A stretch of DNA of 64,000 bases, taken from Sphagnum compactum. Its lineage: Eukaryota; Bryophyta; Sphagnopsida; Sphagnales. Shown here in pieces: positions 26,188-38,491 of the stretch. Both the position numbers and the translations under genes were made by a program. The notes beneath the pieces were generated by a model. The model searched no databases, was not told the origin of the DNA, and saw only the letters and a program-made list of their open reading frames with translations. The DNA lies in assembly GCA_965153455.1 (NCBI GenBank), contig OZ234500.1:16243579-16307578 (forward strand). The letters run 5' to 3'. The number at the start of each line of letters is the position of its first letter. Positions within the stretch are counted from its first letter, which is position 1.

Positions 26188-27113
26188 TCAATCAATGCCG
26201 AAGAGGTTCCTCAGACGGTGGTGGCGGTGGTGGCGGCTATGATGGGAAGAGTTTCTGCTCCTATAACCCTCATCATATCCATCAGAGTAGTAGCCGCTGC
26301 CGTTATACTCGTCAGCCGAGTTATGCCTCTCGTGACGCTCGTAAAGGCCATAAGCAGAAGCTGCAGCTGCCACTGCTTCAGCGTCATGCTTGTGCCGCCG
26401 CTCGCGCTCTAGTCGATTCTCCAGCCTCTCGATTTCAGCCTCCGCCTGCATGATCATCAATCGACATAATTGGGTGAATCTCATAAGATAAGCCTCGAAT
26501 TGAAAAAACTCGAATTGAAGAAACCAGCTCTAGAATATAGTTCGAATTAAACTAGTTGCAGCTTCGGATCAAAATATGCGAGTGAGACTAGGATTGAAGC
26601 GAAGAGAAAGAATTAACTTACAGCTCCATCGGCGACCGCTCCAGTTGCTACATACGGAGATGTGAAATCCGGCCTCCCGTAGCCTGCCCGGTAGTCTGTC
26701 GAGTCCACGATTCGAGAGTCACGAGCCCCTAATCCCAAGTCAGAACTCTGCACTGCTGCTGCAGGTTCCAGTAGCTGCCCCTCGTCGTAAACTACTGGCG
26801 GGATGAGCGGTGCCCCAGGTCGCACATACGGCACTGGGGGTCGCGCCCCATACCCAGGAGCTCCATAGAATGCATCATCTCTTCCATACACATAATCAGA
26901 ACGCCGCGGGACGTAATATGGCCGGCGCGCATCGCTGATCGACTCGTATGCAGCAGCTCCTGGACGTAGCCCAGAGTATACTCCAGGCTCGACCACATAG
27001 TCATCTCCTAATCTCTCTCTATCGTAGTAATATCCATCTGCTGCTGGGTACCTAGTCGGAGGATAGTATTCACTCCCCTCGACATACTCTGAAGATCTGT
27101 AGGGGTACTGCAT
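26188..27113 (-). CDS. Tyr/Pro-rich protein with short coiled coil and His/Arg tail
   Basis: There are two exons, 27113-26622 (164 codons) and 26445-26188 (85 codons plus stop). They are split by a 176-bp intron with donor GCT/GTAAGT and acceptor gatcatgcag, both in phase 0. The 249-residue product starts MQYPYRSSEY. Its first two thirds are disordered and rich in Tyr, Pro, Gly and Arg. Residues about 165-190 form a charged helix (EAEIERLENRLERERR), and an Ala-rich stretch follows. The end is Ser/Tyr/Gly then His/Arg-rich (HHSRHHRHHRLRNLFGID). The composition suggests an RNA-binding or condensate-forming protein, but I do not recognise the family and assign no function. The codon bias and clean splice sites support a real gene. 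Telo-box-like repeats (aaaccctaaaccc on its strand) lie at about 27,705-27,775, upstream of the start. Confidence 0.75.
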
Positions 27114-27699
27114 ATTGGCAGTTGCAGATGTAGTACTAGTGAGCAGGCGCTGCTGAACTCGACAATTTAGCTATAGATCAGACCCGAAACTAACAAATGG
27201 AGCACAGCTGCAACTGCGCTCGCGCGCGAGAGCCTGAACTCGATTTCTAGACCTGAATTATAGAGAAGATCGAAATTATAATGCTGCTGAATATGCAGTC
27301 TAAGATCACTTGAACTCACTAATTGCTTGAAAGGGTGTTGGAGAAACTGATCTGCAGCTTAATACACGATGCAGATGCTGATCAGCATGGACAGATCTTT
27401 TATACTGGAATAATATAACTCTACACTAGAAGTGATGCTTATGGGTTTCCTTTGGATTTGCTTTCAAATTTCAAATTGAGGAAAAGCTTGCGAAGGATCT
27501 ATGCAAGTTGCCATATTGCAGCATGAGCGAAACAACAGCACTAGTGCAACAACAGTAAACTTAATTACTAAATTCAAGGCCTGATCTTGACTCGACCCCA
27601 GCATGCAGCAACTGCTGCCGGCAGACATGATCTGTAATTGGAAGCTCACATGGATGCTTCCCTAAAGCTCCAGCTGCTTGCAGATTAGTAGGCGACGTA

Positions 27700-27780
27700 C
27701 ACATGGGTTTAGGGTTTCGGGTTTAGAATTGCGTTTATTTTTGGGTCTGGAAAGCTTAATTTAGGGTTTAGGGTTTGGAT
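27700..27780 (-). promoter_or_regulatory. Cluster of telo-box motifs
   Basis: The plus strand has gggtttagggtttcgggttt and ttagggtttagggtttgg. On the minus strand these read as AAACCCTAA-type telo-boxes, frequent in promoters of highly expressed plant genes. They lie about 600 bp upstream of the minus-strand gene starting at 27,113. Confidence 0.45.
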
Positions 27781-28289
27781 TTGCTTGCAGTAGCCGGAAC
27801 TCCGTAGCAGGAGACGTATAACACAAGCTCATGATCTCAATGTTCATCCCGTTAGAAATGTGTGCAGCCAGGTGGCCACCAGTTTGCAATTCTTGTTGGA
27901 TTGGGATGCACGCCAAGAGCGCCGGCCGGATAGACTACTTAAATTACGCGGGGCCTACAGTTTGCTGCAGCACTAATTTTGCGTACTGATCCTCGCGGTC
28001 CCCACTAATTCTGCAACGTGCCGGCGTCAAAATCATGCTGCTTACGCTAATGTAATTTTAGTTGACCACGCGCATTATCCACTCCCGAGTCCCACCATCG
28101 CCAGATTTTACCTGCAGCCTCATCGTCGTCGTCGTCGTCTTCGTTCTTCGTCTTCCACGGTCGTTTCTTGGCGGGATTCCTTGTTTTTTTCTTTTTCTGT
28201 CGAGAATTTTCGCAACGCTTGGTGCTCTGGACGACGACGCGTGATCAGTGCGCGTGCGTGCGCGGCAAGGATGATTAGCGTGTGAACAA

Positions 28290-28870
28290 GCAAGCATCGA
28301 TGGATGAACCCAGAACTATCATTCATCGGAAGCCCTGTTCTGGCTCTGTTTGTGGATGAACCTACCCAGGCCATCTATTGGAACCCCTGTTCTGACTCAG
28401 TTGTGGATGAACCTAGCCGGGCCATCCATTGGAACACCCATTCAACAGATCTGTTTGTGGATGAACCTACTCAAGCCATTCACTGGAAGCCCCGTTCTAA
28501 CTCAGTTGTGGATGAACCTAGCCGGGCCATTCATTCGAAGCGCTGTTCTGGCTCTATTTGTGGATGAACCTACCCAGGCCATTCTATTGAAGCCCTGTTC
28601 TGACTCAGTTGTGGATGAACCTAACCATGAATTAGGAGGCCTGATTATGACTTAGTTATTAATGAACCCCACCACATCCATTGTCCACTTGTGTTATGAC
28701 TCAGTAGTTGTGGATGAACCCTACCACATCCATTGTCCACTTGTGTTACAACTCAGTAGCTGTGGATGAACGTAACGGCATCCATTGTCCTGGAAGCCTG
28801 TTACAACTCAGAGGTGGTGGATGAAATAACCCCATCCATTGGAAACCCTGTGTATGACGCAGGTGTGCAT
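28290..28870 (+). repeat. 51-bp minisatellite, about 11 units
   Basis: Units begin gtggatgaacct and carry ggccatYcattgg and ctgttctgactcagtt. The spacing is about 51 bp, a multiple of three. The first units keep an open frame (28,304-28,567) giving a 17-residue repeat around VDEPTQAIHW. Later units are more diverged (ccacatccattgtccacttg variants). GC-rich flanking DNA with a GTC microsatellite lies at 28,120-28,140. No gene family is recognised. Confidence 0.8.
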
Positions 28871-28919
28871 CACAAGGCTAACCCCAACTGAACTGAGTTG
28901 GCATTGGGTTTCACCCGGG

Positions 28920-28975
28920 TGACCTATCTTTAACCTATCTTTAACTTCAAGATAGGTGTCCTGTATGTTGGTTAG
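28920..28975. repeat. Small hairpin
   Basis: A direct repeat of acctatctttaac is followed by caagatagg, giving an eight-base perfect hairpin (cctatctt and aagatagg) with a short loop. No role is known. Confidence 0.35.
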
Positions 28976-31900
28976 GATAATAGGTGGTTACTAGGTAAGT
29001 AGATGCATATAAATCATTCATACCTAATAAACCTTTTAAATTGCTAGTCATCAACTAATTAAATAAAAAATTATTTAGGTATTAATTGATTATCTAAAAA
29101 ATAAATTATTAACTAATCGGTAGTTCCTGAATATTAAATCTAACTTGTTAACTTAATTAGTAGATATTAAATCAGTTTTAATAAACCATTAATATTAACT
29201 AATTAATATTTATTAGTTATTAACCATAATTCTTGATAAATAAATATTAACTATCACATAGTTTAATATTTTTTTAATAATAAATAAATAAATACTTTAT
29301 ATTGAAGAAATATTAACAAAAGTTAAGGGTTAGGCCTTGGGTGAATCAGCACCCAAACTGGTACCATGGTAAAAATCCACAATTTTTTTGGGTTGCTTCC
29401 CCGCATTATATTTATCCTATCCACAGACTAAATGAGGGCCTCTTTTATGTTAATTATTAACTCGGAAAGGCCTACTCAAGCAAGTGAAGGTATTAGTGTG
29501 AGTGTTAGTTGACCATAGCCGGTCAAGTTCGTGAGTTGTTAGCAATGTTTTTTTTTGGAATGATATCACCAACTTACCCTAAACTATTAGGGCTGGCCAC
29601 TTATACACTGATCAAGGCAATGGATGCCACCACCTGCATTGATACCTCACTCCGTGTTCTATTGCTTTCAGAGTGATGCCTTTGTGTCGTCAATTCATCA
29701 AATATTGCCTTCATTGTTGACCATGTCATCATCTTTTTTCCTTCTCTGTTTAAATTTTCCTTCCTTAACATGGGTAGATTTGAGTTGTTTGCTAGCTTGG
29801 TTTCACTTTCTTAACGATAAACTTTTTGGATAAACCATGTTGGTTCATTAGGGTTGCATGAGCGCCTGGGTTCATGATATTTGGTGCAAACAAGGTTTTT
29901 GTGCTTGAGATATTTTTATCAACGTCTTTAGACATTCAACAATCCATGTTTAAGTTGGTCATGAAATTCAATGCTTTGAATGCCATGGCCAAACCTATAA
30001 ATTTGAATCCTTTCACACCATTTTAGCACCCTCTTTCAACTAATAAAAGTGTTTCCTTAAAGATGGCCATGATTCAAGTCCTTGGAAGCATGGAAGATGA
30101 ACATTTCTTTAAAAAATTTGGCATTTTGCAAATCCAAGTTGCATAATCAATTAATAACAACTTGGGTTTAGTGATTAGAATGTTTTTTTTAAAGTTTTTC
30201 CCCTTTCACAACTTTCCATATGCAAATGTATATGAGTAGTGGTGTGAAGAGCACCCTTAGTATGGTGTGGGAGCTTAATTTGTCTAAGGCTCTCAAGCTC
30301 TATGCAATTTTTTGATGCAAAATTGAAATCTTTTTCTTGGGTTTTAGCAGCTAGTGTTTGCTCTTTTTTTTTGTGTAAGTGAATCCTAATGGACCACTTT
30401 TAACTTATGATTTCCCCTTCTACAACTTACATCTCTAATGTCTTTTGTGAGATTGTGTTTGTGATTATAATGTGAACTATATGCGTTGTTTTCACTTCAC
30501 ATTTGTCTTGTAAGACACTTGTGCTACAATGGATAATGTGAAAGGTTCAATCCTCTCATAAGTGATAATTGATTATTCATGTACATTTGTGGTTTTGGTT
30601 TTGTGTATGAACATTTTGCAATTGTATGTCTTGTGGGTTGTTTTGCGATTCATGCATGGTCCTTGTTCAAGGTTGAATCTTGAAATATATGTTCATTTCT
30701 AATTTGGATTTTAGAATCAAAGTTTCTACTCTTTAAATATAAATAGCTTAAATTTCTCCTATTATGTTTTCATAGTAGCCAAAAACCTACCAAGATTTTA
30801 ATCTTGGTAGTCAAAATTAACCACCTTGGAAACAAAATTAGCTCTAAATTATACTCCTTTCCCTTTTTCTAAAATCATCAAAAATTTACAACAAATTCAC
30901 TTAGCTAGTTGGATTGCAAAATCATTCCAACCAGTAAACAACTCAACACCACAAGTGTTCAAATAGGAGCCAAACATGATTTTTTCAAAAAAAAACATTG
31001 GTTGATAGTTGTGAATAAAAAGGTCATGAAAAAAACAGCATTTGAGCTAAGGACGTGTTAGTCAATTAAATAACTGAAACCCAAATGGGAAAGTGTTTCT
31101 TGTCCATGGAAAGGCTACAAGATAAGGTAAATTGATGAGTGTCACAAGGAATGAATGTTCAAGAACAAAATCATTGTGTGGGATTAATTTGTATGGATAT
31201 TACTTTGTTGGGAGAATGATACTTTGGATGTTTTTTACGGGAATTTTTTTCTATGTCAAAGTGGCAATCATCCATAGGAAGCTTTAGAAAAAGTGACAAT
31301 CATTTCTTGGAAAATTTAGCCGAATATGGCTATAAACCCAACATGAAGCACAAATCTTTAATCATCCTTCTATATTTTTGGTTACATGTTTAAAACCAAA
31401 TGTCAAAATCTAACTATTTTTATTCTTTTTCCCCTCACTTCTAGCGATTGAAACATTAAAAAAACATTTCATTTTTGAAATTTTGAGGTTTTCTTTCACC
31501 AGTAAGAAAAAGGCTGACATTGCCAAAAGACAAGATAGACAAAATCTTAATGCTCAATTCATTAACACTTCTTCTGCAAAATAATAACAATAATAATTTC
31601 TTTTTAATATTGTTTGTGCTCTTTCTAACATCAATTCCTAGATGTGTTATATGTATTTTCTGTTGTTATGGAGTTTCTCAAAAGTGAAGATTATCTTTGA
31701 CATATATGGAAGCATCTGAGGGCAACATCATTGCAGATGTAAGATTTCATTATAGTTCTTTCCCATTGGCTTATTCAACATTTAATCTTTTTAAGTTCAA
31801 ATTTACAAACCAAATTTGATGTTTGATTTCTATTTGTGCATATCTTTGTTTTTGTTTGTGTAGTTTTTGTAGGCATAATTTTTTCATCAGAATTATGGAA

Positions 31901-32106
31901 GTCATTGTGATTTCATAGGGTTAGGCAACAATAAACGATGATAAAAGAAAATGTTTTATTTCGAGATGAGGTCTTAGTAAATCAACTCAGTTGTAGTTCA
32001 TCCACAACTGAGTCACAACGGGTTTCGAATGAATGTTGCACTTTTGGGTGCAGAGTCACATATCCCCTCAAAGGATTCTCTAGGAGTCATTTATGTTTCA
32101 GTGTAA
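28976..32106. other. AT-rich gene-poor DNA
   Basis: 29,050-29,300 is extremely AT-rich, built from variants of ttaattaatatt. 31,318-31,520 resembles 14,080-14,340. A frame at 29,624-29,833 has no domain. Nothing coding can be supported. Confidence 0.45.
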
Positions 32107-32213
32107 GGTACCCACTTGAGGAGAAAGGCCTTCCCCAAATAAGGGCCTGGATGCGGCAGAGTGCAGAGCCAAGAGGCCCTTATTTTGGGAAGACCCTCTC
32201 CAAGGGTGTTACC
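32107..32213. repeat. Imperfect foldback, precursor-like hairpin
   Basis: Arms 32130-32148 and 32174-32192 pair over 19 bases with one mismatch, around a 25-base loop. Pairing continues outward with small bulges to about 32,107 and 32,213. The size, with a stem of about 40 bp, is like a plant microRNA precursor or a very short MITE. Strand and transcription are unknown. Confidence 0.6.
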
Positions 32214-32592
32214 CGGCATAAAGATCAGAAACGTGTACTAAAGATTGGATCCATTGAATTGCATTAGATATGGCATGGTTGACATAGAGGTGCACGAAAG
32301 TAGAGAGCTTAGTGGTGGACGGTTTAAAAGAGCCCAGAACCCATTTGGGAAGGTGCATATAAGGGATCTGTAGAACCAGGAAGTTGGAAGGAAGGGATGT
32401 TGCATTTACCCATAGTGCCCCGTGATCAAAGATGGAATTTCTGGGAAATTCTGCTTTGTCAAGCCCCGGCCTGTCTAGTGTAAAAATAACAAGCTGGACT
32501 TTACAACTGTAAAAAATGCATCTGCAACATGGGTGGACTCTAAAGCATAAGGTTTCACACAAGGTGTCAGGTGAGTAGAACTTCTTGGTCAT
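32209..32592 (-). pseudogene. Unassigned reading frame, possible retroelement scrap
   Basis: A 127-codon frame has mixed composition and a core GALWVNATSLPSNFL followed by a hydrophobic stretch. The W-x-x-LP pattern loosely recalls the DUF4283-type segment found upstream of some plant retroelement genes. The apparent first codon and flanks are not gene-like. Low confidence. Confidence 0.2.
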
Positions 32593-32739
32593 ATCTACTT
32601 TGTTCTAATAAGTAGTCAGTCACCCACCTTCTTCTTAGAAGGTAAGAAGAAGGTGAGCTACACTCTTACACAGTAGAGAAATCCGTGAATTCGCCCCGTC
32701 TTTGGGCCTCCTTTCACCCCCTAACTCCTCTTTCAGTGG

Positions 32740-33012
32740 TATATGTAAAGTAAGGAAATTTTATTAAATCTCAGCATGAAATGCTGAAACTCAACACTTA
32801 ATGCACAAGATTCGAGAGGATTTATAATACCTGTACAGGTAGGAGCAGTGAAAATAATGTAGCAGCAGTGGAGGCGCTCAGCAAAAAAGAAATACAGAGT
32901 GAAACTTCCCCCTCGAATACTAATGTACTTTTTTGCAGGTTTGTTTTGAATCTCACCCTGTTTATGACCAAACTCAGGGTTCTGGTGCTCTCTTTTCCTT
33001 ACTTTACGGATA
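32740..33012. mobile_element. MITE copy A
   Basis: The terminal inverted repeats are gtaaagtaaggaaa on the left and tttccttactttac then ggata on the right. The interior matches 34,623-34,931 over its length at roughly 75-80 percent by eye. It has no coding capacity. The parent element family is not identified. Confidence 0.6.
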
Positions 33013-34560
33013 ACTGTATTATACTCCACAATACATAAAAAGGAAATTTAATAACCCTTTGTAATTTTAAGATTATACTATTTTGTGGAATATATATATA
33101 GTATTCTCATAAAATCATGTATATGCAAGATTGATTAAACAATGTCAACCGTTGACAATGGTGAACAATGGATGATGTTGGGTATTTTAGAAGTCTTCAT
33201 GCTTGTGCTAAAATGATAACTTTAGGCAAGTAGATCATTAGGCTATTTGTGGATGTAGGCTTCACATAAAAACCATGGAATACTTTGTAATTGAATAGGT
33301 ACACCTTTGATTCAGTACAACGGTATTTTACTTTGGTTTATAGATTTTTATTGCAATTACAAATCTATAATTAATAGCCAATAATAATCACAGCGACGCC
33401 AAAAGCTTCATAACTCTGGGTGTATGTAGAGAATACAGGTAGCCAAAAACGTTGTTCATTACATGAAAGTGCAATTCATATCAGAGTTTTATGTCATTCT
33501 GGGGCTAATGTTGCAACAATCAGTACATCCATATTTTGGATGATAATCAAAAGCTATAAAGTAAACAATTTACATCTTGTAGGATGTTAGCAAGTATATC
33601 CTTTGTAATTTGGTGAACCATCAAAAGTTCAAGTCACTTGTAAGGGTATCCCTTAGATTAAAGAAACAAAGTTGTGTCCTTTTTAAAAAATTATTTCAAA
33701 ACCCTAGGAATTTGGAGTGTTTAAATACCACACACAAATGGTGCACTAACTCTTGTAATATTTCGAACTTCAGTTACAAAATACATCCGTACTACTATTC
33801 CATGCACTCTCCTCATATCCATAGAGTCAAAAACTGCTGAAATCGACTTGGATGTCAATGTCACTCTTCATAAGCAACCCCAAAAATTCCAAGGCACATT
33901 GACGACCAATGGAGTTAAACCACTTGAAAGTCAGGAAAAATTAGACAATTCTTATTATATAACAAACTCAAGTTTTGAGAAACCAATGCAAGGAAAAGCT
34001 CTCATTCATGCAACTTTCAATAGTGTCCCAATCTAATTTAGTTTAGTTGAAACTGAGGCCACAATCCAAAAGATAACACCCTAAAGGAGGCTGAATAATA
34101 TGATTTTCCTGTATTGTATGCCATATATGCTGAAGAATTGTGTCATGACTAGGACAAAATTTCACTTCATGAAACTAGCATATGATGCGGTCTAGGCATG
34201 GAGGCATGAATATGGCATTTGAAAGCTAATGGGTTTGGTTATTGGGTACAAAGTAGGGTTTAGGGTTAAGAAGTAGGGGCCACTTACAAAAAGGGAATCA
34301 GCAGGCACAACATAAAAGAATGAAGCCAAGAAGTTCCATATTAAACTCCAAACTCATGTTTCACTGCCTGCAATTCATGCAAAGATGATTTCATGCAAAG
34401 GTTTCATGCAATTTGTGCAATGTTGATTTCATGCAAAGATCTTAAACCCTAAACATATAACATGTATTGCAGGTTTTGTGCATATTCATATTACATGGAT
34501 ATGTGTCAGTAACACAACCATAACCAAAAAATATGTTGAGAGTAATATGTGATTATTACA
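33013..34560. other. AT-rich DNA between MITE copies
   Basis: I see no gene. The left flanks of both MITE copies also match each other (gtctttgggcctcctttc and ctctttcagtggtat), so the duplicated unit is longer than the terminal repeats suggest and may be one direct repeat pair. Confidence 0.4.
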
Positions 34561-34575
34561 GTTATCTGTAACGTC

Positions 34576-34931
34576 ACCCTGTCTTTGGGCCTCCTTTCGC
34601 CTCCTATCCCCTCTTTCAGTGGTATCCGCAAAGTAAGGAAGTTTATTGAATCTCAGGATGAAATTCTGAAACTCAGCATTTAATGCACAAGGTTCGAGAG
34701 TAATTATAGTAGTTGTACACGTAGAGCAGGGAAAATATATGTAGCAGTGCAGTGGAGGCACTCAGGAAAAAGGAAAGACAGAATGAAACTCAGTTTACCA
34801 CCAAAGTTGATGGTTTTCTGAGTTTCACCCCTCCTTGAATGGTAATGTACTTTTTTGCAGGTTTTTTCTCAATCTCACCCCATGTATGACCATCTCAGGG
34901 TTCTCATGCTGTGTTTTCATTACTTTACAGA
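34576..34931. mobile_element. MITE copy B with shared left flank
   Basis: The left terminal repeat tatccgcaaagtaaggaa (from 34,623) matches the reverse complement of the right end of copy A (ttatccgtaaagtaagg). The right end, attactttacaga, is more decayed. The match to copy A begins already at about 34,576. Confidence 0.6.
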
Positions 34932-37900
34932 TCTCTTAGGCTCCAGATTTTCCTTCACAGTGCAAAGCACCGAGCAAAAAACAAAGCAGAGGCAACTGGT
35001 TGCAGTCCAATCCTTGCAAACAGTTTCAAATCTCCCAGAACTAAAATTTTCTCACAATTGGATGCTCACAATTGAAGTTCCTGACACACAGAGTTGGATC
35101 ACAAAAGTTTGCTATTTGTCTTACGCCTGCACACTGTGCATGCATCCCTAAAAGAACAGGGATAAGCATGACCAGTGTTTGAAGTATACAAGTTGGGAGC
35201 TTATGTTTGCATTCAAGCTGCAATTCTGGGTAAACTATGAAGATTTCTTCTTCCACAACATTCAATTCCTCAGCCTTGCTTGCAGGTTACAGAAAAGAAG
35301 CAAACCATGATGAACAACTGAACATCAAGTGGAATTGCAGGTTGTATCCATATATTATATACATATATGCAAGGATATAACTGTCAAGCATCACAGCCAT
35401 AACCAAACAGATGCATGATCCTGTAGGAGCCATGTAGAAATGTGTCTGCAACTTAGAAACATGGGGCTCATTGGCCTTAAACTCAAGTCAAGACTTCAGA
35501 AATAAAGGCATAATATGCCATGATATGTACATTAATTCTACTTCGAGCTACACATGAAATTGCATTTCAAATTACCTTCATTTACTTCATACAACACAAT
35601 TTGTATATTTCCTGAGCCAAACCGGCATATGTTGACTTCTCTTCATCTGATTTTAATGTGCAGGGTCACATACTGAGCATTGGTGGGGATGCTCTAAGTG
35701 GTCAGACAAGGATTCTGTGTGTGACACTCTAGTTAACCGTAGGACATTTTCATCAATTGAAACTAGGCGGCATTTGAAGGAGCAAGGAATAGCAGCACAT
35801 TTGGTGTAAAGTTCCCTGATTGTTGAAAAGATGCTTGAAACCTTTCAATGGGCTTGGGGTTTAGGATTTAGCAAGGTTTGGATCTACAAGATATGGTTTG
35901 TGGCGGTTACAGATTTATTCCATCAAAAAGGCACATTCAGGGAGCTCAAACTGTAAATTTAAATCCTTAACATCCAGCAGCACCCTCTGAAGCTCAAAGA
36001 CTTTCAGATTCTGCAGCTTGGTTTAGAAGGTTCCAAGCCCCAGATATTGCAGCCTTCCATGATTGAACTAGGCTAGGTTGTGGGAGATATTAGCACTAGC
36101 TTGCATGTGTCTGCCTCAGCAATATTCCTGGGAGCAGATGATGAAGGGTTCAGTCTTGCTCACTGGAGGCAACTTCCTTTTTGAAGGCTTAGATGTGTGA
36201 TTTCTTGCGGAGCTGAGAATGACTAAAACCTTATTTAGCTGCCACCATCAAGGTAGTACGGGCAGCTAACCGAAAACTTGATGCCTGGTGCAGCACCTCA
36301 GTTTTTCTTCTCATGTGGCTCATTTCATAAGTCTGTACTTTCAAAAGCTGAGTTTGTGAAAGAGATCCAGATTGGCTGCAGCACCATAACCTGAAATACT
36401 CACATGGGTCATTAAGCAATTCATCTGTTATCCACTGATACCAAACATACTGAGCTTCAATAAACACAATACAAATGGATGCAGTGTCTGCACTCCATCA
36501 TCACTCCAACACAAAAACAGACAGTTATCCTTGTGTGACTCCACAAATTTCGGCACACCTACATCCAACCAAATTGGCTCCCACAAGACAAAATAGTGAA
36601 TCTAGGAAAACCAAATTCCAATCCTAAGACATGAATTTTCATTCCAAACTTATACTGTTCCAAGGGAATGACACAGCCATGGACCCTGACTTCACAAGAA
36701 TGCCCATAGGGTTCTTGTCATACTAAAAATCTCACAAAAACTTTAGAGCTTTTCTGGATCAGAACTCTCTTTGTTCTCTTGCTATCATTGGATTTGTATC
36801 TGTAGGTTCTCTCACTAAAATCCCTACATCCATGTCTGCAGTTCTGCGCATGCTGACACTTTTAGGATTTCATCTTCCCACAACCCCACTGCTGTTACAT
36901 ACAGAGAGCATTGGCATTAACTTCTGCTGCTGCTAACCATAAAGATATTCCATCCTATCTGCCTCTCCTCAAGTATTTGTGTGTGCACCCAAACAGATCT
37001 CCCCATCTGCTCAACCCAGGATATATTTACACAAACTGCTCCTACCAATGTGTTTACAGCTGCAGAATAAAACCAATTCCCAATTGTGCAGTTGCTTCTC
37101 TTCATCAACAGACAGTGACAAAGACCTAAATCCCTCAATTGAACCCTACTACAGTCAGGATCTCCTTAAATTTGTCATCTTCAGATTAGATCCAGACTAT
37201 TCTATTAGAACAACTCATTTACAACAGCTTGTCTAATGCAACAGAATTTTAGAAGACTCTAAGCTGCAATGTTGCTCATTACAACATTCCAGACTGCTTC
37301 AGAACACTGGTCATAACAAGCAACTTTGAAGCAAAATGATGGTGCAGTCTATCAAGATTTCTTCTGAACTTTTCAAGTCCTCAGTCTTGTCTGCAGGTTA
37401 CAGAATGAGAAACTGTGATTTATTGAATATAAAATGGAAATGTAGGTTGTGTCCAGACAATGACATGCTTATATGCAAGGATCCCTAACCAAGTCAACAC
37501 ATGCACATGTATTCCTTGAAGTACAAAGCACCAAACAAAGGAAAACAAATATGGTGCAACTGTCTTTGCAAGACAATCCTGGCATTCTGATTCAAATCAT
37601 GCAGGTCTGAACTCATGTGATTGAACTCCTGGATTCTCACAATCAAAATTTCTACTCAGAGCATCACAAAAGTTGCCCAACAGTTTTTATGACCTACACA
37701 GCTCATGGCAAACACTACATGATCATCAATTTTGAGAACATTAAAGTTTTCAGTCTTGTAGCTTCAAGGTTACAGAGTAAGCAATGTACCTGCTGTTTGC
37801 ATGCCAACATCTGCTGGTACATGTAATGAGATTCTGAGCGTACAGCAATGGGCTTCTGTATGTAGGACAAGTCCCTTTTGTCAACCAGGGGATCAAGTTA

Positions 37901-38491
37901 ATGGTGAAAGCCATAGCTGCACAACTCCAGGATGTCTGTTGCAGGGACTTGGTTCACAGTAATTGGCACAGCAATGGTAGCTAGGACATTTGAAAGACAT
38001 CTTTTTCCAGTGAGTGCTATTGAATCCACAGGATGAAGTCACCCAAATTGACAGTTTGGTAGTCTTTGGAAGAAATTGAATCATCCAATTGTGCATGCAA
38101 AGCTCTAAACCCTAAACATGGAACCAATTTGAGCCCAATAAAGTGATACTCCTCTCTGTCTTGCTGAACTGATGAGTACACCAGAAGTTGGGGTTGGAAT
38201 CAGTTCTGGAGCCCAGTGCACTGCTACTGTATTGCATAAGTAATAAGAACAGCAAAGCTATCCTAAAGGGCAGATGCCTTCAGGGTTTTGGCCATGTTTG
38301 AAATATTTGATTCCTATACAATGAGCCTTCAGACATGACATGAAAACTGAAATTCTGATATTGTGAGGCCCATAAACCCCTGAACTGTCCTGTATTAAAG
38401 CTCCTTCTTCTCATCACATTTGATCTTGTTCAAACATTACTAATTCTGATTTACAAGTCCTTTTATTGGAAAGAGGAAAAACTTACTGGCT
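34932..38491. other. Intergenic DNA with diverged local duplications
   Basis: Phrases recur at about 35,270-35,360, 37,375-37,480 and 37,745-37,785 (caggttacagaRtgag, gcaaggat, acaaagcaccRaRcaaa), so this stretch contains old local duplications. No gene is supported. The 3' end of the minus-strand gene at 38,492 should lie just right of this. Confidence 0.4.
35590..35696. mobile_element. Truncated PIF-type MITE
   Basis: The stretch from gagccaaaccggcata through tcacatactgagca to ggatgctc, then taa, matches the right third of the complete MITE at 56,254-56,627. Its right end is followed by TAA, the expected target site. The left end is missing. Confidence 0.55.
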
